Notes under the pieces: model-generated | Seen by the model: only the letters and a program-made list of their open reading frames with translations | Databases searched by the model: none | Told to the model about the DNA's origin: nothing | Shown: positions 1 through 11,050 of the stretch, piece by piece | Layout: the number at the start of each line of letters is the position of its first letter | How positions within the stretch are numbered: position 1 is the first letter of the stretch | Translations under genes and position numbers: made by a program | Source: Monosporascus cannonballus | Lineage: Eukaryota; Ascomycota; Sordariomycetes; Xylariales | DNA: 18,064 nt | Assembly: GCA_004154925.1 (NCBI GenBank) | Contig: QJNS01000532.1 | Coordinates: 1-18,064, forward strand | Direction of reading: 5' to 3'

Positions 1-88
<88 letters not shown>
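1..88. repeat. 88-base poly-C homopolymer
   Basis: The first 88 bases are all C, followed directly by ordinary sequence (GCAACACCGG). The tract touches the window edge, so its true length is unknown. A second C tract on the same strand lies at 16195-16214. A run this long is prone to sequencing and assembly error. It could also be a genuine expanded mononucleotide repeat able to form G-rich structures on the minus strand. It ends 284 bases before the start codon of the downstream permease gene. Confidence 0.95.
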
Positions 89-89
<1 letters not shown>

Positions 90-372
90 CAACACCGGCT
101 TCCCCTCACCACTATGGTGAAGCAACCCTCGTACCTGGTGGATCTCTGTGGAGATATCCTGTAATAAATAGACTGGGGTAGGTCAAAACAAGCACTGCTT
201 GTGGTTACGCTGATAATAAGAGCCCGAACCCTCAAGCCGGGGTAGTGGATCGGTCACAGACCTTTTACCGAGAAAGCTGTTTAAAACCCAAATATCTACC
301 CTCATTACCTGACCGGGCTATTGCTCGACATGTCGAACCTTTCTCCAATGATAGAGATCCTTGACATCGGAG
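89..372 (+). promoter_or_regulatory. Upstream region of the permease gene
   Basis: This is the gap between the poly-C run and the permease start codon. It contains two near-identical 9-mers, CTGGGGTAG at 173 and CCGGGGTAG at 237; both cores fit the CreA carbon-repressor consensus SYGGRG. Two motifs match the HGATAR site of AreA-type nitrogen GATA factors (TGATAA at 211, TGATAG at 349). An A/T-rich patch lies near 279-297. GATA control would suit a Dal5-type permease, but motifs this short also occur by chance, so the regulatory reading is inference. Confidence 0.3.
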
Positions 373-434
373 ATGGACCACATGCAGCAGAAGCACAACC
401 AGAACGACTTAAAAGTCGACCAGGAAGAGATTGA
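330..434 (+). other. Upstream ORF overlapping the permease start
   Basis: An ATG at 330 (purine at -3) opens a 34-codon frame ending with TGA at 432-434. A second ATG lies in the same frame at 348. The frame differs from the permease frame and runs through its ATG at 373. If transcription starts upstream of 330, scanning ribosomes would meet these ATGs first and be carried past the main start, lowering permease translation. The transcript start is unknown, so this is a candidate only. Confidence 0.35.
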
Positions 435-2362
435 GCAGCAGAGAGATATCCGTACTGTCTTGGAGCTGAAAGATGGCGTCGACGAGGAGCAAGTCATGCT
501 ATTCCGGCAGTTCGTGGTTGCCGACGAGGGCTGGCACCAGATCAAGACGAAGAAGCTATTGCGAAAAGTCGACCTTCATCTCCTCCCTATGCTGGTGCTG
601 ATGTACCTACTCAACTTCCTGGATCGAAAGTACGTTCCCCACTTATCATCCTCACGAGCCCCGTCTAACATATCCAGCAACCTATCACAGGCGAGACTGG
701 GTAGCTTGGAAGCCGATCTCAACATGACCGGAACGGATTTCAACCTCGCGACCAGCATCCTCTTCGTGGGCTATCTCCTTATGCAGCTGCCGTCGAATCT
801 GATGCTCACCCGCTTGCCACCGGCGATCTATCTGGGCGTGGCAATGTCGATTTGGTCAGTAGACCCCTCTCGGGTTTCTTCCGCGTGTTCAATCTCTCAA
901 GAACCGCCGTTCTGATAGAACAAGGGTCGCTTCATAATGGTTGAGGCAAAGGGAAACTGACGTATATATTGTAGGGGGACGATATCTGCGGCTCAGGCTG
1001 CCACACATAGCTTTGGCGGCCTTGTTGCTTGTCGCTTTTTCCTGTGAGTAGCTCTGGGGCAGTGCGTTACCCCCCCTTTCCCTACTCCATGAACATAGGT
1101 CCTGCAGTAAACCTGAGACTATACAGCTCCCAGGGGAAGCCTGATGCCCGCAAGTCCCCGCCAACCTACCGAGGAATAATAGCTACTGACTCCGGACACC
1201 GCCGTAGTGGCTTCGCTGAGGCACCCTTCTTTCCTGGAGCGGTCTTTCTGATGTCGAGTTGGTATCGGCGTTCTGAACTCACGCAGAGGATGTCTTGGTT
1301 CTACGCCGGTAGCTCGCTGGCGAACGCCTTTGGGGGCCTCATCGGGGCAGGCGTATTAGGAAACTTGCATGGCGCTCACGGGATTAGTGGATGGTGGGTC
1401 CGATACAAACCCCTATAAAGGCCCCCAACACGCTAACGTTTGACAGGCGATGTACGTTCAGGCTCAACCTTACTGCAAAGGCATGCTGCTAAACCGCTCC
1501 AGGGCTCTTTATAATCGAGGGTATCATCACAATAGGAGTGGCTATCTCTTCGGCCTTCATCTTGCCGAACTATCCGGCAACTACGCGATGGCTCACCCCG
1601 GAAGAGCGCGCCTATGCTCAGTGGCGTCTAATCGATGACGCCGGAGAAGCCGATTCGGCCGGCGCGTCGTCTATCAAGGAAGGGGTCATCATGGCCCTCA
1701 AAGACCCCCGGCTGTACCTGTTTACCCTCCTACAACATTCGTCGCTACTGTCACAGACTTTCCAGTATTTCTTTCCAACCATCGTGAAGACGCTTGGTTT
1801 CGGAACAGTCGAGACGCTGCTCATCACCGCACCCGTCTGGATCGGAACGTTTCTGGTTTCCGTGCTGGCGACGTACACATCAGGCCGCTTCAACGACCGG
1901 GGGTTCCACATCGTCGGACTGATGCTCGTCTCGGTCATCGGGAACGTCATTGTGGTCTCGACTCTGAACACAGGGGCCCGGTTCTTCGCCATGTTCCTCA
2001 TGCCGATGGGCGCTGTCTCGGCATACATGATCATCCTCTCCTGGGTGGCGAACAGTTTCCCTCGGCCACTCGTCAAGCGGAGCGCTTGCATCTCGATCAC
2101 GAACATGATAGGGAACTGCGCCAATATCTACGGATCCTACATGTACCCTGCTTCGCATGGGCCCCGATATCTTCCGGGCGGGTGCAGCACAGCAGGCGTG
2201 GCATTATTTGTCGCGTTTCTCGCTCTGGTCGTCAGAATAGTGTTGACGAGGCAGAATAGGAAGTTGGCGGAGCGTGAAATCTTTGAGGCGCATGGAGAGG
2301 CCGCAAACTCCAACGCGGAGGGCGGTGAAGCAAGAGCCACCGGGTTCAGATATATCCTGTAG
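373..2362 (+). CDS. MFS anion:cation symporter, Dal5/allantoate permease-like
   Basis: This is a plasma-membrane transporter of the major facilitator superfamily, anion:cation symporter branch (Dal5, Tna1, Liz1, Vht1 relatives), which brings in carboxylate-type nutrients with protons. My model has six exons: 373-629, 678-854, 975-1043, 1208-1393, 1447-1451 and 1503-2362, giving 517 residues, normal for the family. Every junction restores a family motif: LDRNNLSQARLG at residues 83-94, SIWGTISAA at 143-151, FFLGFAEAPFFPG at 166-178 and GWRWLFIIEG at 229-238. QLPSNL is at 122-127, and the C-terminus GFRYIL is typical. About twelve membrane segments can be placed: roughly 69-84, 107-127, 135-152, 159-183, 197-219, 231-252, then 303-326, 337-360, 365-387, 390-418, 424-447 and 458-480. 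The long central loop begins near 253. Introns are 48, 120, 164, 53 and 51 nt; CTAAC, CTGAC or CTAAAC branch sites are visible in each. Start ATG 373 has G at -3; ATG 382 is possible. The substrate cannot be told from sequence. Confidence 0.9.
1447..1451 (+). other. 5-nt micro-exon (exon 5 of the permease)
   Basis: Five bases, GCGAT, lie between an intron ending TGACAG at 1446 and one beginning GTACGT at 1452. Exon 4 ends in TG (1392-1393) and exon 6 begins GGCTC (1503). Joined, they read TGG CGA TGG CTC, giving W-R-W-L inside the family motif GWRWLFIIEG. Skipping these bases shifts the frame, and no single intron I tried gives this motif. Both flanking introns have a branch-like element (GCTAAC near 1432, GCTAAAC near 1490). 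Confidence 0.85.
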
Positions 2363-5200
2363 TCAACAACTACAGTGTTACTACGGAGAGGCGTGATGAG
2401 AATATGAATAGTTAGACAGGATAAGGCGTGTAGTAACATATTCCTCTCTTCCCAACATCAATCTCTCCAAGACAACAGAGAGAATGAATGTCCCTTGAGA
2501 ACCCCTATTTTCTACTCTTAACCCACTGGCTCTGTGAATTCCTATCAGTCTAGTAGCAAGACCGTCCTGGAATGTTCTCGGTGATTTAACAAAATTTAGG
2601 GATACTCCTCCTTCCTCGTCATCATAATCAGCCCTGTCCCCATTGGAAGCACCACATGAAAGACTTTTGTGTACTAGTCCCTCTTCGAACGCCTGCTTCT
2701 TGCCTCTTATATTGTTCTTCTATCCTGACACCCGAAATCCGTCACTTGTCCAGACCGACAAAATGTGTACCGGACCTAAGGTCGTCATGACCTGGCATAT
2801 TTAGTGTGGGTGCGATGGGCGGACAAAACGAACCCGACTTAGACTTAAGCGCTTGCAGGGGTGGAAGGCCGAGGGACCCGGGGTTATGAGAATATATAGA
2901 AGATATAAATGCGTAGATCCTGTCCAGGAAGAAGCAACGAAGAGCTTGCTATTCATAACTGTCGGGGTTCACTCGAGTCTGTAAAAGAGGATCCTAGCCT
3001 AGGAGTAGGACTATCAATGCTCTGAACGCTATATTTGAGGACCATGTAAGGCCCTAATTTCTCAGGTATTAGCATTTCTTGTTCTAGAACTGTTAGCTGT
3101 GTTGCCCGTGAGTCGCTACTCTTGTATCTCGGCTAACGCCTAAGGTGAGGCCGTGATGTGTTGACTCGAAACGGAGGGATTTAAGCTCCCGTTGTATCCT
3201 ACCAGCCGCCGTACGCCATAGCTGTACTGGTTAGTTCGAGCCGCTAACGAACAGAAGTAAGTTGTCTCCAGTGGGAGTTCGGACATTGACATCTCACTTA
3301 ATTGCCGCATGTCGAGCGTTTGATGGAATGTCAAGGTTTTTACCTGTGAACATAGTTTCCCAAAAAAGATATTTCAATCCTAAAACAGGAAAGGAAGCCA
3401 GTAAACGTCCGATCCCACAACCTCTTCCGTTAACTTTACGCCCCGAATGTAGGCTCTGACGCCTTCAGCTGAATGGTCGGTACCGAGCCGCCGAGTAGTA
3501 TGGAAGCTACGCTGCCGTGTGGAAGAGAATGCGCAACTGCTCCGGCAATCACACCCTTCTTAGCAATACCCGGTGTAACCTCGCGGACGCCTGGATTTGT
3601 CGCCGCCTGACGCTTCATCACAAGTCTATGGAAGCGGCAGGCAATAAAGGCTTAGATCGGATATGGAACTCCCTGTCGTGATACCTAGGGGTATGCTATA
3701 CAATCGCGTGTATGCCTGGCGGTACCACCTCCATTCGCATTTTAATTTTTATTTAGAAATATATTGTGTCATATGGAGTTGCTTACGCCTGGTGAAGCCT
3801 AGCGTCGCATTATGAGGGCGCTTGGGAAGCCATCACAACATCTTAATCTGGTAACGACTCCTATTCTTGCACTGCTCAAAGTCTTGGCTTATACTCGAGC
3901 ATGTGCCCATCGACACAATTGTGCGTCCTCCGACTATAAGAATAGTCCACAATTACTGGATTTACTTACTCATTCTTTCGCTTCTATATCACCACCGATA
4001 GGTTGCGTAGCCCTGAGACGACTCTACTAAGTCAAAACCCACCAGTAAGAATCAGCCAAGCAGACCATAAGAAAAAGCACCCGGAATTTTATGCATGGAT
4101 GCTAACGCTGGCATTGCGGCTCTTTAGGGTATAGCAAAAGGTATGGCAGGGCTTGCACCTTTGGTGATGCTGGCAGAGGTAGAACGTTCTGGTACAAATA
4201 TGGTGTCCCATGCGGAGGCGCGGAAGGTGACTGTACCCGGGACTGAATAGGCGAAAGAGGGTGTTGAGGTGAGCATCATACTCTCAAGGGGTTCTGGAAG
4301 AATGAGTCTCGCAAATGTCTTTCGGGTTAGATATAATTGAGACTAAGGGCCGATCTGTAGCTTTTGTTCTCGCCCTTCTCTCTTGGAATTCGGGTTATCG
4401 CCAGAATAGTCGTCCGTATTAGCAGGGCGCTTTCCAGACTGGGTGTCTCATAATTTTCGATGCATGTAATTTGACAGGAACAACAGTAACTCCTAGATGC
4501 TCTATGGCCTCGGGCGATACTGAGAGACGCTCAGTCGAGCCTGAACAATCCAGCAACTCGACCCACGGCTACGCGGATAGACAACTCTGCGTACTATTCC
4601 ACGCTCGTTACCACCGGTGCAGCTGAACCAGGCCATACAAGCTACGAAGCCTTAGGAGTCTAGGGGGAATCGATTCGATGTTCTCTGAGACCTGTCTCAA
4701 TCGCGCCTAGCAAGTCTTATTCCCTCGCTGCATTATGGCACAATGTCCCTACTTAAACTACACGCATTCTGTGGTAGTAAACTTTGAGTGTGTTAGTCCT
4801 CGAATAAGGATTACAAACTACGAGGATATACCTCTGTTATACACACGGACAATATCTCTCTCACAACCCATGCGGAGCATCAGGGGTAACTGATGTCTTT
4901 CCCGGCCATGTGCGAAACAGCAGAGTTCTTGCCTTCTTATTTTACTGAAAGTTACCTCATAATATCCGCCAAAGGTCATATACAAACAGCGGGTAAAATC
5001 CTAGTCTTTCCTCACCTTAGATATTGATCACGCTATACTTATATAAAACTATCTTGATTTAGCATATGTCTCCTTCTCCGTTATGGAATTTCCAATGCCA
5101 TTATTCCCCAAACCCAGGTTCAAGCCTACCCTTAAGAGCCTCACAGGTCATGGCCGCAATTCGCCATAACTACGTCCCCGTTGTATCCGCAAAAGCCGTA
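2363..5200. other. Gene-free stretch, lower GC part
   Basis: About 2.8 kb directly after the permease stop codon. The longest frames here are under 80 codons, and none resembles a known protein or could be spliced into one. No tRNA, rRNA or transposon termini were recognised. Small features are an A/T-rich patch at about 3738-3770 and a short palindrome at 2992-3004 (TCCTAG, C, CTAGGA). The 3' untranslated region of the permease must lie in its first few hundred bases, but no canonical AATAAA is obvious there. Confidence 0.6.
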
Positions 5201-5333
5201 AATGACCGAATAAACGGAGAGTCTTTCCGCAGGCGGTAGGGGCTGCCACCAAAAGCCAATCTCACATCATCCATACCTGCATCCGGGGAATCGGGGAACG
5301 CAAGTCCTCACCCACCCCTTACGCGGCACGTAT

Positions 5334-5387
5334 TCGCGGGATAGGGTCGCAGCTTACTCTCACTCACTGCTTACACCCATCCCGCGA
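5334..5387. repeat. 9-bp inverted repeat
   Basis: TCGCGGGAT at 5334-5342 is the exact reverse complement of ATCCCGCGA at 5379-5387, with a 36-base spacer. The arms are GC-rich and could form a stem-loop. Nothing around it suggests a function, and a match of this length can arise by chance in GC-rich DNA. Confidence 0.5.
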
Positions 5388-7212
5388 GGCGATTTTCATT
5401 GGCGCCTCCGAAGTAACTAAAAGCAAGGGACGCGGCCCGCATTAGGTCCCCGGCCGTCGGGTGAGAAAGCGTGGCAATTCATAGGGGGCGAGCGCACTGG
5501 TCTGCTTTTCCATACCATGTCTTACCGCTTGACTCGCCGGCACAGAACTGTTGTCGGCGCCGTTTCAATCGCGAGTCATCGCCTCACACTCCGGTTTGCT
5601 ACCTGCGCGCTTGGCATCACAGTCAAGGGCAAGAAACCCCGAATGCACGTGTGATAGCCCAGGCCCGTCACGTCGAAAAGACCTGGCATGATGGGTAGGA
5701 ATCGACGGGGGAGATGGGGACATGTAGGAGGCGATACGGGCGCGGCGGGAGCGGCCGCGAGACTGTGTTAGTCGCCTGACGCATGTAGCCTGCTGATAAG
5801 GATATTGTGGTTTTGCTCGATTATTCACGAATCTTCTGTGTACTTACTCCTACAATGATAGAGGTGCGTTTTGAAGAGTTAAGCGAAGTCACGTGTTTGC
5901 CACGGGGACCGCTAGATCGAGGTACTAACACTCACCAGAATTTTTGACTTGGATGCCTATTCAGTTGCGATGTCAGAGGAGGGTTGTTTCGGTATGAGAC
6001 ATTTCGTACATTAATCTGCAGGCTATCTATCTCCGGCGTCTATAATGATGAGTCGCCGTCTGCGGGATGCAAACTGCAAGCTTGACGGGCGCGGGATCCT
6101 CTCTTGAGTTTCCCCACGCGAAAAGCGCAAAGCCGCGCAGGTACCGCGCAGGGTGCGTGCCGACACCACCACACCCGTTACTTCGTAAGCTGCCGAAAGG
6201 TTTGCTGCCCCGGCTGGTCTCCCTGCATTTCCGCCCCTCCTTCGGGACGGTTACGTAGCCCTTCACTCAGCCAGGTAGGGATGGGAGAGAGCATGGCATG
6301 TCTGGTGTGCGATAAAATTGGCGCGTAAAGATAATGTCACTCACCTCCGTCTGCGCGGGCGAGGCTTCTGATTCTTCGCATGGAATCGCCACGGACGGCG
6401 CAAACTCCGTTCCTTTGGTTTTCTTAAGCCGCTCGCTCCCTGAGGCCCGCCTTCCCGTCGCGTCTGCGCCGCGCCGGGAAGAAAATAACAAAAAAGGTTG
6501 GTCGGGCCATTCACAGCGCGAGCGCAAAAAGACGAATAGGGTGCTGCCACACCTTACTATGCGGTGGCGGCGGTGGCTGCAAGGGGGTTAGATACATGGG
6601 ATTAGGGCTTTAGCGACCGGCCGAAAGAAGGAACTGAAGGCACTTTCGGGCTCCTAGTCTAAGCCCCCGCGTGGTGTTCATCCAACCGGCTTTATTCATA
6701 AGCTGGCAGCAGAGCTAGGGTAAACCGGGCAGCTCTGTGATGAGATGGCTACGGCGTGGGCAGGAATTTGGATTTGGCACAGGTGCCAACAGAAGGGATG
6801 GAAGGGGGGATGATCTGAATGCGAGTTCGCTGGGGGGGAGTTCAGTTTTCGCGTGGGCGCTGCAATGGAATGACCCGATCCCACGGAGGTAGGTGAGTGG
6901 CCCGTCGCCCTGGGCTCGAGCCCTTGTTAAACGTTGCATCGTATGGTTGCCTAGATGGAAACTAGAAAGAACGCCGACTGCAAACTACCAAATGGCACAC
7001 CATCAATGGCATCTATTCGGCCTCTAACCGAGGCTTCCTACCTACTGCGCGTAGACGATGAGAGTGTCGTGGTTGGTCTCGCAACGACGGAGAAATCTGA
7101 GACACGAAAGCGTTGCGGGATTCAGAATGGGAGGTCGGGAAAAGCCTCTATTTCCCTGCGAGTGGGATGGTGCTGTCCTCCGCCACCCTGTTCCCCCAAT
7201 CAGGCTCTGGCT

Positions 7213-7292
7213 GGGGCGGACTCGCCACTTTACCCAGCTACGTGGTAAGCCCACGAAGATTACGACTCTCCTTATCGAGGAGAGTCCGCCCC
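7213..7292. repeat. Nested inverted repeats sharing one arm
   Basis: An 8-bp hairpin, GACTCTCC at 7264-7271 and GGAGAGTC at 7279-7286, has a 7-base loop. Its 3' arm overlaps GAGTCCGCCCC at 7282-7292, which is the exact reverse complement of GGGGCGGACTC at 7213-7223. The two pairings compete for the shared bases. No gene is visible immediately around it. Confidence 0.55.
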
Positions 7293-8256
7293 GAGAGGTG
7301 ACGTCGATCCAGACTCAATTCGTGCGGAGCCTCTGAAGCTTATTTGCGCTCCCGGAGCTCCGTACAGTAATGTTGGAATCAGTTCTCTCCTCGAAGCGGA
7401 CGAGGCTCAAAACAACGAGGTTTAGCGGCGGATGGCGAGCCTCTGTAAGCTGTTAATATGGCGAGCTGCTGGTAGATCTCTTGTCACCCGTTCATATTTC
7501 CTGTTCGGTTGGGATATGATCTGATTAGTGACAAATCCTAACATTACTATGGGGAATGTCTCGTGTTTGGCCCCTCTACACCAAGACGGGACCTTGACAG
7601 TTTGACGGTCGGCGCTGAGCTTGACTGGCGACATGCATAATGCAGCCAGGACAGCAATATGACTTCGACGAATGCCCGCTGCAAGTACGATGACGACATG
7701 CAGGCGCTGACAGCAGCCGGCGTCGACGCCCCTGCACTTGCGTTTTCGGTAATTAGATGACGCAATAGTCGAGTGAGGAGGAAGATGCGATGCAGATAGA
7801 CAGCGGAGTTCGGGCAAGTCTTTCGCCTGCAGGAGGCATAGCTGCTTATCCTGGTGGCTGGGGACGGGGAAGTAAGCGGCCGAGATCTGTCTGCATAAGA
7901 ACGCGACGTGCGCATTACAAGATATGCCCAGGGACATATTCTGACCGAGGCCAGAGTCCTAACTAAAGCTTGATAGCCACGCACGCCTTAAACTTGACTC
8001 TAAGAAGAATGTTCGGACTTTGTATCTCCCGTAGCCGCGACCGAGCAACTCTGATGCAGCGGACGAAGAATAGGACAACATTCTTTGTGGTAAATTTCGG
8101 CGGAGGCTGCGGCTGATGACATATGTATGGAGACTGTGCAAGCTGAGCGTAGGAGGGGCAATAGGAGCATAGTGCAGAACATTTACACGGAGAACTATGC
8201 ACGCAGCGAAAATTTTCAAGTTTGCTTTTTAGAAAATCGATAGTCCGGAATCCCGG

Positions 8257-9105
8257 ATGGTCGAGAGAAACCGGCCGGCATTTGAGCGAGCGAGCGGGTG
8301 GAGCGATCGCCAGGAGCATTGCCCTTGGGTCAGACATAACTATACGGGCCACGCAGCTGGCTCGGCATCGTTCAACCCTACGTCAAGCGCAAAGCCCAGC
8401 CATAGTGCTCGCCGTTGCCCCTCAAATGGGTACGCCAGATCCTCCACTCCGGCGCAGCTAATGCAAGGTACGCGCAACCCATCATCTCACACGAAAACGA
8501 CGGATGCGGGCGATCGGCAATCTTCCCATGGAGCTCCCTGTGAGGGTCGAACCCGCTGCAATATATGCGTCCTGCGCAGGACCGCGGACTTGTCATCCCC
8601 CCCGGGAAGCGATCTCAGATGCGGGATGCAGACTCTCTGCCGAATATCCTGGAACTTTTCACCCAATCATTGGCCCCTTCTAAGGCTGGGTGGAATTTCG
8701 TTGAGGGAACTCAATACTGTCGTCGTCCGTAGTATCGCCCACCAGTTCACTCGATGGATACCTACTTGGTTGGACAATAGGGGATGTACCGCAGGGTATG
8801 GCAGCCCAAAGTGGGGAGAGCTGAACTCGAGAAATTATGGTTCTCGACCCGGCCAGCACACAAGGCGCAGTCCAAAAACCCCACCCGGCACAATATCTCT
8901 GTTGAACCTGCTGTGTCCCTTGCATAGTTGCATCAAAGTCGAACGCAGGGACTTGTCCGGGTCCTCTGCTGCTCAGCCTACCCCCACATCCCGCAGAGGT
9001 TACCAGCACGGGAGTTGTTCATGGATCAAGCACAGCATCTGTTCGTGTGGGTTCGTCGACACTGAACTACTGGAAGGGAATAATATGATATCGAAGTCCG
9101 GATAG
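8257..9105 (+). CDS. Orphan 282-codon ORF, doubtful
   Basis: This is the longest open frame in the gene desert, running from ATG 8257 to TAG 9103-9105. The product resembles no family I know. It is rich in Ser, Arg, Gly, Pro and Cys and has no signal peptide, membrane helix or repeat that I can see. Codon use looks unselected: all synonymous codons appear, with no third-position preference like that of the three real genes in the window. An uninterrupted frame this long is not expected often in random sequence of this size, which is the only positive argument. It could be a chance frame, a young gene or a decayed remnant. Confidence 0.15.
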   Translation: MVERNRPAFERASGWSDRQEHCPWVRHNYTGHAAGSASFNPTSSAKPSHSARRCPSNGYARSSTPAQLMQGTRNPSSHTKTTDAGDRQSSHGAPCEGRTRCNICVLRRTADLSSPPGSDLRCGMQTLCRISWNFSPNHWPLLRLGGISLRELNTVVVRSIAHQFTRWIPTWLDNRGCTAGYGSPKWGELNSRNYGSRPGQHTRRSPKTPPGTISLLNLLCPLHSCIKVERRDLSGSSAAQPTPTSRRGYQHGSCSWIKHSICSCGFVDTELLEGNNMISKSG

Positions 9106-9301
9106 GGGGTGAGAGCTGCTTAACTGACACGAAGATGGCTTGACTTTACCACGGCTTGGACGGGCGTCGCGCATCGTGACGGCTGAATCAATTACCAAGA
9201 CAAGCGACATCCTGTAAGCAGAGCTGACAGCTGCACAAGCCTGCCATCGGCCATCGCAGCAATTCTGGGCGCCTTTGCATAGGGATCGGGGCTCGTCTCA
9301 G

Positions 9302-9325
9302 GACAGTAGTACAGCAGTACAGTAG
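9302..9325. repeat. Three tandem 8-base units
   Basis: Three adjacent units of the form NACAGYAG: GACAGTAG, TACAGCAG and TACAGTAG. The array is short and has no visible gene context. Confidence 0.6.
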
Positions 9326-11030
9326 GGACTCGAGCCAGAGCCTCGCGTAACGCATATGCTGCATGGAACCGATCGCAGGAACCCCCGCGCGAGCTCGCCC
9401 ATTGTGGTAACGCGGACTAAAATCATAGCAAGTTGACGCAGCAGGCGGGTCGGGTAGGCGCTGGGAATACCGGGTCGTGGAATACCTACGTTCGAGACGA
9501 ACTGGTGCCGGCATCCGCCGTCGCGGGCTCACTCGACTAACTCACTGCTATATGCGAAACAATCGAAGCGCGGTGCCTACGGACAGCGGGAGGATAAGCG
9601 CAGGTTTTGGGGGCACGAAGGCGCTCGACGGATTTATGCTTCGTAGGTAGAGTTAGAATCCACGACGTGAGGGTGTGTTTCACGCCGACGAGCACTCTGG
9701 CTCCACCGGGCCAACCACAGCCGGCTGCGTTATGAGCAGCTCCTATGGGGCTCACTTCGTGAGCATGAGGCAGCAACAGTGTTGCTGGGCGTAATAAGTG
9801 CGGCAGGAAGAAATCCGACGGTCGTAACTACGCGGGGAACGGAAACGAAAACCAAAGGACAAAAAGATCCAGAGAATGACTCCTCGCGAACTCGGCTAGT
9901 GGTACAGGGAAGAGGGAATTATACGATGGACGTGTCGCTTCTTCAAGCTCCAAGTGGTTCATCTTTGCGCGCCCCCTACGAATTACTTAATGTTGATAAA
10001 ATACCTAGCGCCGCGGCCTGTCGGGAAAGAGTGTCGCTCCCTGTTTTCTTGGAATGTGTTGATCTCCGTGGGCTCTCGAATATTTCGGCACATTATTTAC
10101 ACTCGTCTCCTATTAAACTCCCTGGTATAATTAACGACGAGTCAACAACACCAACCCGGCTCTAATGAGCACCGAAGTGCCCAATCCGTTCAAGCACGAA
10201 GAACGCGCAAGCACTGAAAATTCTCCCTGGCGCTAACTAGGGTCAGCGAGAGTCTAGAAGCTTGAAGCATCGTATTGTCTGTGCACTGGTATTAGACACA
10301 TCGGTCAGGTCACATTCCGCTACACTGGCTCGACCAGGTGGCCCTGGAAGCCCTGATGAGTTAGCTAAGTCTTGCCATGAAAATTTTCTTTCTCCCGGGG
10401 AATCCTCCGACCCAATCGACCGGAAACCGTAATGACGTGCACACTGTGCTTCGACACCTCGCCAGCGCGGTTATCTGTGTATGGTCAATCCCTTCCGGTA
10501 TCTGTGATGAGAACACTACTCCGCACATATATATGTAGGTGAGATTGGTTCTCGGCGGATATCACACCGCAAGGCCCTCTGTGAGCTGTATGCTATAGGG
10601 CAGTGACGCCCGAATTACTCGCTCTCTGGTCAGCTAGGATATGCTGTTTAGGCGGTTTAGGTTGGGCTTCCACGGGCTTCTCCCGCTCGCCGACTTTCTA
10701 TTGGCTGGTCTGGCTCACAAGGCTCATGAGAGACCGGTTGTAAGGGCCCGCAGCCCGACATGCCGACCGGCTGCTCTGTCACTCTGATGCCGAGCCGAAC
10801 CTATACTAAGCCTGGTATAATGCGATGGGGTATCACTTGTTTTGGCGCGCGATTATGGCAAAGAAGAGGAGGAGCGCTTGGCCGAGGGATTGATTCAGGG
10901 CGGTGCCAGGGAATTCGTAACATATTGCCGCGCAATAGCCAGCATGAGATCCGCGCGCCACACACAACCGAGAGCAGTTAGACACAGGCACGTGTTGGGC
11001 GCGGTGGGTTCTGGCAGGTATGCGATAGGG

Positions 11031-11050
11031 GCACAGCACGGCACGGCACA
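11031..11050. repeat. Four tandem 5-base units
   Basis: Four adjacent copies of GCACR: GCACA, GCACG, GCACG, GCACA. A minor low-complexity repeat. Confidence 0.6.

Larger units (their letters stand above)
5201..8256. other. Gene-free stretch, higher GC part
   Basis: About 3 kb with more G+C than the preceding stretch, hence more chance open frames on both strands. The densest overlap is at about 6027-6600, and the longest frame is 171 codons on the minus strand at 7422-7937. None shows a recognisable domain, intron signature or consistent codon preference. Inverted repeats at 5334-5387 and 7213-7292 are listed separately. Confidence 0.55.

Noticed and set aside
6027..6600. GC-rich patch with overlapping open frames on both strands, suggesting transferred bacterial DNA
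   Set aside because: Frames are all under 90 codons, none matches a family I can name, and high GC alone explains the lack of stops.
7422..7937. 171-codon minus-strand open frame starting with ATG
   Set aside because: No recognisable family, no codon bias, and a frame of this length is plausible by chance in the 10 kb desert.
8545..8560. GGGTCGAACCC, resembling a tRNA T-arm
   Set aside because: The T-stem does not pair properly, and no A-box or cloverleaf arms are found upstream on either strand.
9779..10165. 128-codon plus-strand open frame
   Set aside because: It begins with GTG, not ATG; there is no homology and no splice signals that would extend it.
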